A DNA stretch of 64,000 bases from CAZLWA01 sp964563165 (GTDB taxonomy: Bacteria > CLD3 > SB21): positions 1 through 64,000 of the forward strand of contig CAZLWA010000005.1 of the NCBI GenBank assembly GCA_964563165.1, given 5' to 3'. Both the position numbers and the translations under genes were made by a program. Positions 18,097 through 27,535 of this stretch are shown here, piece by piece (the stretch's first letter is position 1; every line of letters starts with the position of its first letter). The notes beneath the pieces were generated by a model. It did no database searches and was not told the origin of the DNA. It saw nothing but the letters and a program-made list of their open reading frames with translations.

Positions 18097-18699
18097 TTAG
18101 TTATTTGTCAGCCGGAACTTTTTTAAGACTTCATACTCCGAACCCTCGGACGAGAGGTGACTTTGGAATAGCGTCACCGATTCAACGCTATGGACAAACG
18201 AAAACCGGCAGCCCTTGGCCTGCTCGCTCATCTTTTTTGCGTCTGCCTCCGTCATTCTTATTTCTTTTAATCTGGCCAAAGTAACGTGCGGATGAAATTC
18301 CCTTTCTTCTTTAATAAAACCCGATTCGGTCGAGACCGTTTCGATACGTTCCTGCAGCTGCTTCAATTTTTCCGACGCGGCGTAACCGCACCAGAATACG
18401 CGGGGTTTTCGCTCGTCCGGAAAAAAACCGATCCGGTCCAAATGCACGTCAAACACCGCGGAAGAACTGATAAATTCGCAAGCACGAATGATCTCTGATA
18501 TTTGATCCCGCGTACCGGTGCCGAAAAATCTCAACGTCAGGTGCAGGTTTGACCATGAAACCCATGAAATCCTGCCGCGGCTCAACAACGGCTTGAATGC
18601 GTTCTGGATGGCTAACAGCTCCCGCCGGATCGCTTCGGGAACTTCAATGGCGATAAAAGCGCGTATCGTGCCGTTCGCCTTAAGCACACTATTTTTCAA
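18097..18699 (-). CDS. thpR: RNA 2',3'-cyclic phosphodiesterase
   Basis: A 2H-phosphoesterase of the ThpR/LigT family with both catalytic HxTx motifs: NLHLTLRFFG and HPHVTLARLK. The starting segment RAFIAIEVPEAIRREL and the FPDERKPRVFWCG segment are typical. The enzyme opens 2',3'-cyclic phosphate ends of RNA. The chosen ATG at 18699 overlaps the end of the upstream SPOR gene by 11 bases; a later start would shorten the N-terminus only by a few residues. Confidence 0.9.
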   Translation of the reverse strand: MKNSVLKANGTIRAFIAIEVPEAIRRELLAIQNAFKPLLSRGRISWVSWSNLHLTLRFFGTGTRDQISEIIRACEFISSSAVFDVHLDRIGFFPDERKPRVFWCGYAASEKLKQLQERIETVSTESGFIKEEREFHPHVTLARLKEIRMTEADAKKMSEQAKGCRFSFVHSVESVTLFQSHLSSEGSEYEVLKKFRLTNN

Positions 18700-19405
18700 C
18701 GATCGTGTAGTTTAGTTGTAACCTGCTTTTCAGGACCTCGCCGTTCTTTCTTGCCTCTTCCTTGGTTTCAAATGCACCCACCCAAACCAACACCAGCTGT
18801 TTTTCATTAACGGTTTTTTCTGAAAATTCAACTTCGGCATAGCCGGACCGATTCAGTTTTTCTTTCAATTCCTCCGCGTTTTTTAATTGACTGAAAGCAC
18901 CCACCTGCAGTTTGAATTTTTTCGTCGTCTCTGCAAGGCCCTGGTTGTCTTTATTTTGTACTGTTGAATTGAATTTCACAGAACCGCTGTCGGCATAGGA
19001 GAAGTTCTGCTCGGCCGCTTTGATGAACCTGGAGTGCGGGTATTTATTCCTGAGCGACTGTAATTTCAAAGGAATATTCTGATACACGCCGGCCGCATAA
19101 TCCGATTGAATCAGGCGGTACAGGCACTCGTCGGCCAGGGCGCTGCCCGGATATTTCTCTAAAATCATTTCATACGTTTTATTCGCCCGTTCCCCGTTCA
19201 ATTCAAATACCGCCTGAAAAAACAAGGTTTCCGGCTTATTGGAGAATCTGGCTGCCAGCGTCGGGAGCAGCGAGCGCACGGAATCAACCTGTTCGTCACG
19301 CCACAAGTCAACATACGTCTGTAAAGCCTTGTCGCTTAAGGCTTGCGGGCAGACAGAAGAGGCGTTGACCGCCGCCAAAAAAGCCAATTGAAAAAATATT
19401 CTCAC
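18689..19405 (-). CDS. Exported TPR-SPOR protein
   Basis: The 238-residue product has a signal peptide (about residues 1-21), a short tetratricopeptide-like helical region with an ALADECLYRLIQSDYAAG segment, and a C-terminal SPOR domain starting KFKLQVGAFSQLKNAEEL. SPOR domains bind denuded glycan strands at the septum, so a role in division or wall remodelling is likely. It overlaps thpR by 11 bases and follows the DhaL-DegV fusion gene by about 30 bases, suggesting one transcript. Confidence 0.83.
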   Translation of the reverse strand: MRIFFQLAFLAAVNASSVCPQALSDKALQTYVDLWRDEQVDSVRSLLPTLAARFSNKPETLFFQAVFELNGERANKTYEMILEKYPGSALADECLYRLIQSDYAAGVYQNIPLKLQSLRNKYPHSRFIKAAEQNFSYADSGSVKFNSTVQNKDNQGLAETTKKFKLQVGAFSQLKNAEELKEKLNRSGYAEVEFSEKTVNEKQLVLVWVGAFETKEEARKNGEVLKSRLQLNYTIVEK

Positions 19406-19436
19406 GTGACCGGTGCTTCCTAATAGCGTTGAAAAA

Positions 19437-21248
19437 TCAAGAATCGTATAACACAGCGACCGCCGCTGCTCCGGGGCCGGCGTGGGTGGCGATCACCGTT
19501 GACACATCCGTGATTAAAATATTATCCCGGGATATTTCGAAATACTTTACGATCTCATTCGCATACCAATCGGCGATTCCGATGGAATTGGCGTGCGCAA
19601 TACCGAACCGCAAATTCTTCTTCCCTTTTGCCGTTTCTTTCACCAAGTCCATCACTTTTCTCAGCGCATTCGAATGACCGAAAACTTTGGTGATCGGAAC
19701 TACTTCGCCTTCGTGAATGCCGAGGATGGGTTTGATGTTGAGCGACTTCGCCACCGCACCGCGCGTTTTACTCAAACGGCCGCCGCGTATCAGAAAGTCC
19801 AGCGTTTGAACGCTGATAAAAACCTTCATGGTTCTAATGCAATATTTCAAATGATTCAAAATCTTTTCTACCGGCTCGTTGGCACGGATCATCGGCTCGA
19901 TTTCCTGCACCATCAAGCCGATGCCGACGGATGCCGATTGCGTATCCACGACGTGAATCTTACCGGGAGCGATGGTTTTGGCCATACTCAGCGAACCTTG
20001 ATAGGTGCCGCTCAGTTTTGACGAAAGGTGCAGCGAAATGACCTGGGGATAAATCTGTAGGAGCCGCTCGAACGACTCTTTGAATTTCTGCGGCGACGGC
20101 TGGGACGATTTCGGATGATCCCCGGATTTTTCCAATTTCTCATAGAATTTTCGCGGCGTCAACGTCAATCGGTCAATAAATGTGTGATCGCCAAAGTTCA
20201 CATTCAGCGGAATGACGTGGATGTGATTCCGCCGAATATACTCAAGCGGTAAATCACAACACGAATCTACGACAATGGCCACTTCCTGTTTGGTATCCGA
20301 ATGGGCGTTGAGAAACTGCTGACGCATATCGTCAATTTTGGTTGAAATGACATGGCCGTAATCGGAGAGAACTTCGAAAACGTCTTCCGGCGCGTTGGAG
20401 TGAAGGTGAATTTTGATTTTTTTATTGGAACCGGCAACGATCAGAGAATCGCCATAGGAAGTGATTCTTTCGCGGATCGCTTCACGATCCATGTTGGCGC
20501 CGACCATGAGACATTCGGTGCAAAACTGGAACGTGATATTCTCTTCCGCATGCTCGTCAATATGTACTTCCAGCGCTTCATCTTCCGTTTCCGATAATCC
20601 GGTTTTTTTCATGTCCGAGATACGTCCCGACTGGATAAAATGATAAATGCCTTCGAGCATGGTGACAAATCCATCCGCGCCGGCGTCAACCACTCCCGCC
20701 TTTTTCAGCATTTCCATTTGATCCGGGGTGTGGGCCAGGGAAACTTTGGCGTCTTCCAGGGATGCTTTGAAAAGCTCGGAAAAATCGTCCGTTCTTTTTG
20801 ACTTCTCTTCAACGGACTTGGCCCAATCGCGTATGACCGACAATATGGTTCCTTCGACGGGTTTCGAAATCGCGCTCCACGACGAATCTTTCGCCAGAGT
20901 GACCGCATCGGAGAAATCTTTGGTTGTGGCGCGTGAAAGCCCTTTGAGCCCTTCATTCATGCCTTGAAAAAACTGCGCCATGATCACGCCCGAATTTCCA
21001 CGTGCTCCCATTAACGCGGAATCCGCCAATGCTACCGCCATGGATTCAATGTTTTTTTCATTATTATTTTCAACCGTTTCCGCAATGTTTTTCATCGTCG
21101 AGGCCAAATTGGTTCCGGTATCGCCGTCGGCAACGGGAAAGACATTGATGTTGTTCAGATGTTCTCTTCTATTGATCACAAAATTACAGCCGGCAATAAC
21201 CGAACGCTTGAGGCGCGAGCCGTCGAGGTACTTGATTTTAAGATGCAA
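19437..21248 (-). CDS. DhaL-DegV fusion: FakA-like kinase joined to FakB-like fatty-acid-binding protein
   Basis: The N-terminal half (residues 1 to about 210) is a DhaL/DAK2 kinase domain with the metal-binding VADGDTGTN motif and SALMGARGNSGVIMAQF. A FakA-type middle domain follows (about 230-310, with QFCTECLM). From about residue 325 it is a complete DegV/FakB domain: AIVVDSCCDLP, KSSQPSPQKF, ISLHLSSKLSGTYQ, LIRGGRLSKTRG. In Firmicutes, FakA and FakB are separate proteins that phosphorylate exogenous fatty acids. Here the usual FakA C-terminal domain seems replaced by the lipid-binding partner. The start is TTG with AAAGGAG upstream. Function inferred from both families. Confidence 0.88.
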   Translation of the reverse strand: MHLKIKYLDGSRLKRSVIAGCNFVINRREHLNNINVFPVADGDTGTNLASTMKNIAETVENNNEKNIESMAVALADSALMGARGNSGVIMAQFFQGMNEGLKGLSRATTKDFSDAVTLAKDSSWSAISKPVEGTILSVIRDWAKSVEEKSKRTDDFSELFKASLEDAKVSLAHTPDQMEMLKKAGVVDAGADGFVTMLEGIYHFIQSGRISDMKKTGLSETEDEALEVHIDEHAEENITFQFCTECLMVGANMDREAIRERITSYGDSLIVAGSNKKIKIHLHSNAPEDVFEVLSDYGHVISTKIDDMRQQFLNAHSDTKQEVAIVVDSCCDLPLEYIRRNHIHVIPLNVNFGDHTFIDRLTLTPRKFYEKLEKSGDHPKSSQPSPQKFKESFERLLQIYPQVISLHLSSKLSGTYQGSLSMAKTIAPGKIHVVDTQSASVGIGLMVQEIEPMIRANEPVEKILNHLKYCIRTMKVFISVQTLDFLIRGGRLSKTRGAVAKSLNIKPILGIHEGEVVPITKVFGHSNALRKVMDLVKETAKGKKNLRFGIAHANSIGIADWYANEIVKYFEISRDNILITDVSTVIATHAGPGAAAVAVLYDS

Positions 21249-21480
21249 AATAGACTCCTTTCGAATAACTCGACCGTGGAATTGATATATTTAAGATGCC
21301 CGGTTCATCCCTAATTAGCGAAAAGAATTTACAACTGACGATAAAAATTTAGACGAAATCGCTTTGAAAGTCAAGCGCGAATCCACTGGCAATTTTACTT
21401 GCTACGGAAGCTGGTGTTTGTTACGTTGAATAGTCTTTGAAAATTGATCCTATTTTTCAGAGGCTCCCGAAAGGACCCTT

Positions 21481-22689
21481 ATGCTATTGAAAGCAGTCCG
21501 GCATTTTCTTTTCGAAAATCGCCAGATCAAGCAGCTGGAGCGATTTTCAATTCTGCCGGTGAAAAACCGTATTCAACTTTCAGCGGCATATTTTTTATTC
21601 GCGTTCACCGTCGCGATGCTTATTCACATCATGCTGAAAGGCATTTCTCCGCTGTCTTCAATTGCCGTAGCCTACCTGTTTTCCGCTCTCCTGGGAACGG
21701 TTTGGACCTTATGCCTGTTATTGCCCGGTTTGCGAAAATTCCACACGTTGTTGTGCGTAGCGGTTTCATTGCTGTACGCCGCGTCGATGTTCATCCAGCG
21801 AGTCACCTTCTCCATCAATGCTTCTGAAATTACAACTTCTGAGGGATTGCGTATTCCTTTAGAAAAGTTCGACTGGACCGTGATCGGCCTCGCTGCGGCG
21901 ATTCTTGTGGTCATGTCCGTTGCTGTTTCAATGTACACCAAAGTCGTTGAATTTCAGAGTGAACGGCAAGCCGGCCTTAACGCAGAACTTCAGGTTGCCT
22001 AAAAAATTCAAAGGCAGCTTGTACCCGATATCTCCGTTGAGTTTTCACGTGTGGAGATCTGCGGGCGTTGTATTCCTGCCGCCCAAACCGGCGGGGACTT
22101 TATGGATTGTATCTCGTTGTCCGCCGACCGGTATTTAGCCGTTATCGGCGATGTATCGGGACACGGCATCGGAGCCGCCGTGACGATGGCCATGGTCAAA
22201 GGCGCGCTGCATGCGCTGGCGGAATCATTTACGGATCTTGAAACGCTGCTCGGCAGGCTGAATCATTTTATTTATGTAAATTCATCCAAGCAAATTTTCG
22301 TGTCCATGTCGGCGTTCGTGATAGACGAAAAAAATAAGATCATCGAATACGTCAATGCCGGCCACATGCCCGGGCTGTTCATAACATCCGACGGCATCAT
22401 CGCGGAACTTCCTCACAAATCGCTGGTATTGGGCATTGTTCCTCAATCGGCATTCCCTTCGAAGAAGATAGACTCTAGAGCGCCGTTGAATTTACTATTG
22501 TACACGGATGGTGTCAACGAAGCGACTAATAATTCAGGTGAAGAATTCGGAACAGAGCGTATCAGGAAAATTCTGTCTCAAACGGCGCAAAGCTCATCGG
22601 CTACGGTGAATCAAATGTTTTCAGAGCTCTCGCGCTTTTCATCGGAATTCAACGATGACTGCACACTGTTATGTATATCCGTTAAATAG
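21481..22689 (+). pseudogene. Membrane-anchored SpoIIE/RsbU-type PP2C phosphatase, split by an in-frame stop
   Basis: Both halves lie in one frame. Residues 1-173 hold several membrane helices and the start of a linker helix ending AELQVA; a TAA at 22000-22002 follows; reading then continues without a gap as KIQRQLVPDI and a full phosphatase domain (GGDFMDCISL, GDVSGHGIGAAVTMAMV, YTDGVNEATN, DDCTLLCI). The linker-plus-IQxxLxP segment is the normal junction in this family, so the stop replaces a sense codon (one base from AAA, CAA or GAA). Possible causes are a true nonsense mutation, a sequencing error or readthrough. A GTG at 22051 could restart the catalytic domain alone. Such phosphatases act on anti-anti-sigma factors. 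Confidence 0.85.
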
Positions 22690-22742
22690 ATATCAGGATA
22701 AACAGGATCATGTGAAGACTTGATAAATTGAAAGGGATAACG

Positions 22743-23315
22743 ATGACTTCATCTAAACCCCGTTGCTTTTGGTGCGGCGAAGACCCGGTTTACTGCGACT
22801 ATCATGACAACGAGTGGGGCGTGCCGCTGCATGACGATCAAAAGATTTTTGAAATGCTGATCCTGGAAGGATTTCAGGCGGGATTGAGCTGGATCACGAT
22901 TTTGCGTAAACGTCCGGCTTTTCGAAAAGCATTCAGGAATTTCGATCCGAGAAAAGTGGCGAAATTCACCAAAAAAGATTTCCGGCGCCTGATGAAAAAT
23001 GAAGGTATCGTCCGCAACCGTTTGAAGATCGCGGGCGCTATCACGAACGCGAAATATTTTCTGGAGACGCAAAAAGAATTCGGCACATTCGATAAATATA
23101 TTTGGCAATTTACCGGCCATAGAACGCTGCGCGACCCGAGGGGTATGCGCAAGGAATTTTTCCGCGCAACTTCACCGGAATCGGATGCGCTTTCCAAGGA
23201 TTTGAAAGCACGGGGATTCAAATTTGTCGGTTCGACGATCGTTTATGCGCACATGCAGGCTACGGGTATGGTGGACGACCACGTGGAGAGTTGCTGGAAG
23301 TATGTGAAAAGATGA
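22743..23315 (+). CDS. tag: DNA-3-methyladenine glycosylase I
   Basis: Tag removes 3-methyladenine from alkylated DNA. Residues expected of the family are present: the N-terminal zinc cysteine and histidine in CFWCGEDPVYCDYHDNEWG, the ILEGFQAGLSWITILRKR helix-hairpin region, and the C-terminal zinc site DDHVESC. The ATG at 22743 has AAAGGGAT upstream and fits the family start; a TTG at 22728 would add five residues. It ends 17 bases from the convergent GWxTD gene. Confidence 0.95.
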   Translation: MTSSKPRCFWCGEDPVYCDYHDNEWGVPLHDDQKIFEMLILEGFQAGLSWITILRKRPAFRKAFRNFDPRKVAKFTKKDFRRLMKNEGIVRNRLKIAGAITNAKYFLETQKEFGTFDKYIWQFTGHRTLRDPRGMRKEFFRATSPESDALSKDLKARGFKFVGSTIVYAHMQATGMVDDHVESCWKYVKR

Positions 23316-23332
23316 ATTTCGAAATGGATCGC

Positions 23333-25477
23333 TTATTCTGTAATTGTCAGATTTGTCCCGGATACATTCTCTTCTGCCGAATTTAAATCCTTAACTCTGA
23401 CTTCCAATTCAGCCGCACCGGCGGAAAGTTCAGTGATATCAAACGCTAGGTACTCATGCTCGGTAGCGGATGTCCCTGATCTGACCGTCGTCATGCGGAT
23501 ATCCGATTTAGCCTTGCCTGAAAAAAGACTGCCGATAGCCGAGAAAAGATTTTTGCTCTTCCCGGATACACGAATGCGATACGACACTTCGTACGAAGTC
23601 TTCCCCGTTTTGTCCGGTCTTAAATTGTAAATTTCATAATAAATGGTCAGCGGTTTGCTTTTTAATTTGTTGGCTGTCGGATCCGGCACGACGCGCAAAC
23701 GGGTATTCGGCTTCATGAACTTATCTTCGATCGCACCTGCGCTTACCGACGAAGTGAATTGGATGTCGCTGAGCATCAGATTCTTTGATGAGTAATCCCT
23801 CGCAGAAACATTAATTTTGTATACGCCGGCTTTTTGGTTGTTATTGGAGCGAATATCCAGCGCCAATAAATAATTTCCCGGTTTGGACAGACAACGCAAT
23901 TCATCCAGAATAAAGTAATACGGGGAAACGGAAGTATCGTGCGTGGCTAACGTGTATTCCTTTTCAAGACTGTTGATCTCGTTAAATTCCTCATCAAACA
24001 TTTTCATTTTCAAAACAAGAAACGATTTCTTTTCGGCATTTTCGACGAACAGATATTTCAACTGTTCGAGTGGAATCATAAAATAGAAGTCCAGCCTGGA
24101 CGAGTTACTCGTTATACTTTTGAAAGATGCAAAATTGGCATTGATTGCGAGCGGTGAACCCCCAATGTTGTAATCAAATTTTTGCTTGGCGCTTTGAGCT
24201 GCCAGGTCGCTTGTCAAGGCTTGCTGAATCGTGCCGAAATTTCCCTGAGCGATCGCCGTGACCTGGCTGAAGTTCCGTTCCGGCGAAATGCGGTCGATCA
24301 GCGATTGCATTTTGTTCGCCATGTGTTCGTAGTAGGGATCATAATTTCTTCTCGCCTCGACGAGGGCTTTCAATTCTGAGAACCTTTCCAGTGCGCTGCC
24401 GGTCAATGAAACCGCGTCCGAAAGAGGCCGCAGTTCATAGGCGCCGCTTCCCGCTTCAACAAAATCGAAATGTGCCTGCCCACTTTCATACACCCACGTA
24501 GCGTCCCTGACTCCCGCGTAGGTCCGGTCGGGTTTTCCCATGCGAATATATATCAGTCCGCGGTCGTCAAAATACGGGGAACGGATTTTCTTATAAAACG
24601 CCCGCGCATACTGTACCCTTCTATAGTGCTCGACCAGCCGCTCATTGATATTATCCGCCGGATTCGGATCATGTTTCTTCCAGAAGGTCTTGAGAAACCG
24701 CAGTTTTTCTTCGCTCCCGTTCAATAGTTTCCATTTGGTTTGTTCGGCTTTGTCCATGATCGGCTCCGTTTCCAAATAGAGTTGGCCGATTTTTTCTTCA
24801 TCCTTGATGCGTTCCAGTCCGCGATAGAAAGTCCGTGTCGCGCGGTCGTCATTTTTTAGATCCATATAAGATATAGCCAGCGCGATCATCGGCCACGTAT
24901 CCGCGCTGTCCAGCGCTACGCGTTTTTCAAGCAGCGTGTTCGCGTCGTTAAAACGTTCCTGTTTCCTGAGCAGTGCACTCAACTCAATCCACGGGTCGGC
25001 ATAAGCGTAAGTTTTGAAATGCGGATCTGTTTCGATCACCTCGCGAAAGATCTTTTCCGCGCCCTTATTATCGCCGCTGATTTTATAATAGACACCTTTA
25101 AAAAATTGCGCCTCTGTGTCGTGAGGATCTTTTTCCAATACCCGGTTCAATGATTCTCTCGCATGAGTCATGGTACTGCCCAGCAAATTGGAAAATAATT
25201 TTGCCGTAATGACCATATGTTCATAACTCTGCATCCGGGCGACTGCATACAATTTATATTCGGCAGCGGTGCACTTTTCTTCTTCAAATTTTCGTTTATA
25301 CAAATCGATAATATCGTCGTAATTCCGGCCGGTCAAATAGAGTTTCGCCAGCTCAAAGCGCAGCGAATCATTGCCGGTATCGTTCCTCAGATGCTTCTCA
25401 AGCGAAATTGTTTTGTCGGATATCTGAGCGTGAACGCTCAGAGCAATCATGAAAAAGAAATAAAGCAGGGGTTTCAT
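23333..25477 (-). CDS. GWxTD-domain exported protein with TPR N-terminus
   Basis: The 714-residue protein has a signal peptide (MKPLLYFFFMIALSVHAQ), tetratricopeptide-like repeats to about residue 240, then the GWxTD-family core: FLKTFWKKHDPNP, an RRVQYARAFY helix, and DDRGLIYIRMGKPD. A C-terminal beta-rich part follows, with LLALDIRSNN and later Ig-like strands. Such proteins are widespread in Bacteroidota, Ignavibacteria and candidate FCB phyla, and their function is unknown; periplasmic location is likely. It is a useful lineage marker. Confidence 0.83.
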   Translation of the reverse strand: MKPLLYFFFMIALSVHAQISDKTISLEKHLRNDTGNDSLRFELAKLYLTGRNYDDIIDLYKRKFEEEKCTAAEYKLYAVARMQSYEHMVITAKLFSNLLGSTMTHARESLNRVLEKDPHDTEAQFFKGVYYKISGDNKGAEKIFREVIETDPHFKTYAYADPWIELSALLRKQERFNDANTLLEKRVALDSADTWPMIALAISYMDLKNDDRATRTFYRGLERIKDEEKIGQLYLETEPIMDKAEQTKWKLLNGSEEKLRFLKTFWKKHDPNPADNINERLVEHYRRVQYARAFYKKIRSPYFDDRGLIYIRMGKPDRTYAGVRDATWVYESGQAHFDFVEAGSGAYELRPLSDAVSLTGSALERFSELKALVEARRNYDPYYEHMANKMQSLIDRISPERNFSQVTAIAQGNFGTIQQALTSDLAAQSAKQKFDYNIGGSPLAINANFASFKSITSNSSRLDFYFMIPLEQLKYLFVENAEKKSFLVLKMKMFDEEFNEINSLEKEYTLATHDTSVSPYYFILDELRCLSKPGNYLLALDIRSNNNQKAGVYKINVSARDYSSKNLMLSDIQFTSSVSAGAIEDKFMKPNTRLRVVPDPTANKLKSKPLTIYYEIYNLRPDKTGKTSYEVSYRIRVSGKSKNLFSAIGSLFSGKAKSDIRMTTVRSGTSATEHEYLAFDITELSAGAAELEVRVKDLNSAEENVSGTNLTITE

Positions 25478-25534
25478 AAACCGTTTCGCTCCTGATATCG
25501 GTCAAAACTGACAAGAAAATATGAACTTAAATAT

Positions 25535-25680
25535 AGGAACAAATGTCCTGTTTGTCAACAAATATGTTTGATTATTCTGACAATTTGTTACAAATAGCCG
25601 GTATCTTGTGTTATATAAATTGACTTTTTTGTTATATTTTCCTATCTTCATGTCAATCAAACTCACATAACTCCTTAGCT
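25535..25680 (+). promoter_or_regulatory. Promoter and operator-like region of the cyclodipeptide-synthase operon
   Basis: The 200-base A+T-rich gap before the operon contains three ACAAATRK direct repeats (25539-25546, 25558-25565, 25590-25597) and one inverted ATTTGT (25583-25588), as well as TTTGTCA and TGACAA half-sites about 21 bases apart. Downstream, TTGTTA and a TTATAT/TATATA box around 25609-25618 could serve as a promoter with about 18-base spacing. The first gene may encode an Xre-like regulator, so autoregulation here is plausible but unproven. No good Shine-Dalgarno sequence precedes the ATG at 25681. Confidence 0.4.
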
Positions 25681-26826
25681 ATGCGAAAGACACCGGAAAG
25701 AAACAAAGAGATCGATGCTTCCAAAAGGATCTTTAAGAACCCGCTCATGCAGGCGCTGGGATTGGTTTTACAGCGCATGAGAAATTTTATGGTGTTGTCA
25801 TCGGATGACGTGGCAGCCAAATTGGGTTTGGGGGGCTCTTCCTACCGGATGGTTGAGGCGGGTTCGGCTGTTCTCCAGCCGGGAAAAGCGCTGCAGGTCA
25901 TTAAATCTTTTGAACGCATTGAATTCGAGCCTATGTGCAAGATCTTGATCGCCATCCAGGTGATGGAGTCGGGTATCGAATCCATCGACGATATGCGCGC
26001 CACCGCCAGATTGCTTGGCGAGGCCGACCCGCTTCTGCAAGCGTTTCTCGGAAAGCTTGAACCTCTGTGGCCGGTCATAAAATCGAATGAATCCGGTGTC
26101 GTGGCCGATGAAATAAAGGAGCGGCATTTGGATCTCGAACTGGAAAAATTCCTGACCACTCCATCGCCGAAAGTGATCGATCAGGAAGGATTACTGGACA
26201 GTCATGTACAATCCCTGCTCAGCTCGACGCCGCCGTTCTATCTCGACCTGTCCCTCGATTTGCTGGAGAACTTGCAGGGCTACGTTCCGCGCGTATCGCC
26301 GAACGAGCTGGCCAAATGGGAAGAAAAAAATAAATGGCGTATCACACATATCATCGGCGTCATTCGCGATTACCGCGCCTTTACCGACAGCGCAAATTTT
26401 GAATTTTTTGACCACAGTTTCCTGTGGGAAAATCAATTTGAAAAAATGAACATCATGTATCTGGCCTCCGCCCGGAAAGAAGTTCTCAAAGAATTCATAC
26501 ACCAGTTTAAACAGCATCTGTTGAAAAACCGTAAAAAATACGAGCAGCGAATCCCCCGCTTTGACGAAATGATCGGCAAGATCGAGATCAAATGGGGGCA
26601 TCCCCGATTGGCCGAGCTTAACGAACTCCTGGCGCATGAATCCGTCGAGATGAATAATCTCTGGTTTTACAAATTAAAAGGCGGCAACGTCATTGCGTTC
26701 GCCGACAATTCCGTCATGAACTCCAAAGATGACCGGCTGCATTACGGCACGAGTTTTTCTTACAGTGAGACGGTGAAAAAATTAAAGCATATTGAAAAAA
26801 TATGGAGCGAACTTGACAGCAAGTAA
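25681..26826 (+). CDS. Protein of unknown function with Xre-like N-terminus, partner of cyclodipeptide synthase
   Basis: I do not recognise this 381-residue soluble protein as a whole. Residues about 25-85 (LGLVLQRMRNFMVLSSDDVA, then AKLGLGGSSYRMVEAG) look like an Xre-type helix-turn-helix, with the second helix and the MVEAG turn typical of that fold. The remaining 290 residues are mixed alpha/beta, with FYLDLSLDLLENLQGYVPR, WENQFEKMNIMYLASARKE and a C-terminal WFYKLKGGNVIAFADNS segment that resembles a ligand or effector domain. The gene starts the operon and its end overlaps the synthase start by 14 bases, so stoichiometric coupling is likely. It may be a regulator or a functional partner of the synthase. 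Confidence 0.65.
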   Translation: MRKTPERNKEIDASKRIFKNPLMQALGLVLQRMRNFMVLSSDDVAAKLGLGGSSYRMVEAGSAVLQPGKALQVIKSFERIEFEPMCKILIAIQVMESGIESIDDMRATARLLGEADPLLQAFLGKLEPLWPVIKSNESGVVADEIKERHLDLELEKFLTTPSPKVIDQEGLLDSHVQSLLSSTPPFYLDLSLDLLENLQGYVPRVSPNELAKWEEKNKWRITHIIGVIRDYRAFTDSANFEFFDHSFLWENQFEKMNIMYLASARKEVLKEFIHQFKQHLLKNRKKYEQRIPRFDEMIGKIEIKWGHPRLAELNELLAHESVEMNNLWFYKLKGGNVIAFADNSVMNSKDDRLHYGTSFSYSETVKKLKHIEKIWSELDSK

Positions 26827-27535
26827 GGAAGCTGAAATAGTCATCCGCATCGAAAACATAACTCCGCCGATGTCGCACAAGGAACTTTTGCATCATCGGC
26901 GGTGCTACTTAGGTATCAGCATCGGCAATCCGCAATTTCGCGGTGAGTTATTTGAAGCGCTGCTGCAATGGATCGCGGAACACTTCGACGCGTGCGTGAT
27001 CGTCGTGGGCGACTACCTGCAGCGGTTCAATGAGCATATTTTTTATAACCGCCAGGGCAAAGAAGCCGAGATCGAGGCGCTGCGGATGGGTGACGATTTT
27101 ATCGAGGAATCGGCAAAGGTTCTGGACGGTCTCTCCAAGAAACAATTTCAAATCACGCGCTGGAAATCGTACTTGGATTCACGGGAGTTTCATGAAGCCA
27201 AAAAAATTCTTGAGGAACTTTTTGTGTCAAGCTACGAATTCAGGGAATCAATCGACAAAACTTCATCCGAATTCATTTCCCGGCAAGTCAAAAACAAAAA
27301 ATCAACGATCGTGGATAAAAAGACGGCAATCGCGCTTTCGACGCAGTATCTGCTTGAAGAAATTGCGGTGTTCAATGTGCTGGTTGAACGCGGCTGGGCG
27401 GTGGAGGTCTATCCCGGCCCGGAGATCCCCGTCCTCGTTGATATCGCCAACGGGAAATTTCACGCGATCCCGCCCGCACTGAAACAGCGCATCAACGTGG
27501 AATTGCGCATGAGTAAACGTATGAAAACCGGATGA
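26813..27535 (+). CDS. tRNA-dependent cyclodipeptide synthase homologue
   Basis: Cyclodipeptide synthases take two aminoacyl-tRNAs and make a diketopiperazine. The 240-residue product matches the AlbC layout: YLGISIGNPQF holds the glycine and nucleophilic serine (GIS); LLQWIAEHFDACVIVVGDY matches the LLQW...RF...D segment; a polar helical middle follows; QYLLEEIAVF carries the tyrosine and, four residues later, the glutamate of the catalytic site; and VEVYPG holds the second conserved tyrosine. The asparagine after GISIG is the NYH-type residue, while YP is XYP-like. The TTG at 26813 has GGAG six bases upstream (26803-26806) and overlaps the preceding gene by 14 bases; a TTG at 26792 is less well placed. 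Amino-acid specificity is unknown. Confidence 0.85.
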   Translation: MTASKEAEIVIRIENITPPMSHKELLHHRRCYLGISIGNPQFRGELFEALLQWIAEHFDACVIVVGDYLQRFNEHIFYNRQGKEAEIEALRMGDDFIEESAKVLDGLSKKQFQITRWKSYLDSREFHEAKKILEELFVSSYEFRESIDKTSSEFISRQVKNKKSTIVDKKTAIALSTQYLLEEIAVFNVLVERGWAVEVYPGPEIPVLVDIANGKFHAIPPALKQRINVELRMSKRMKTG

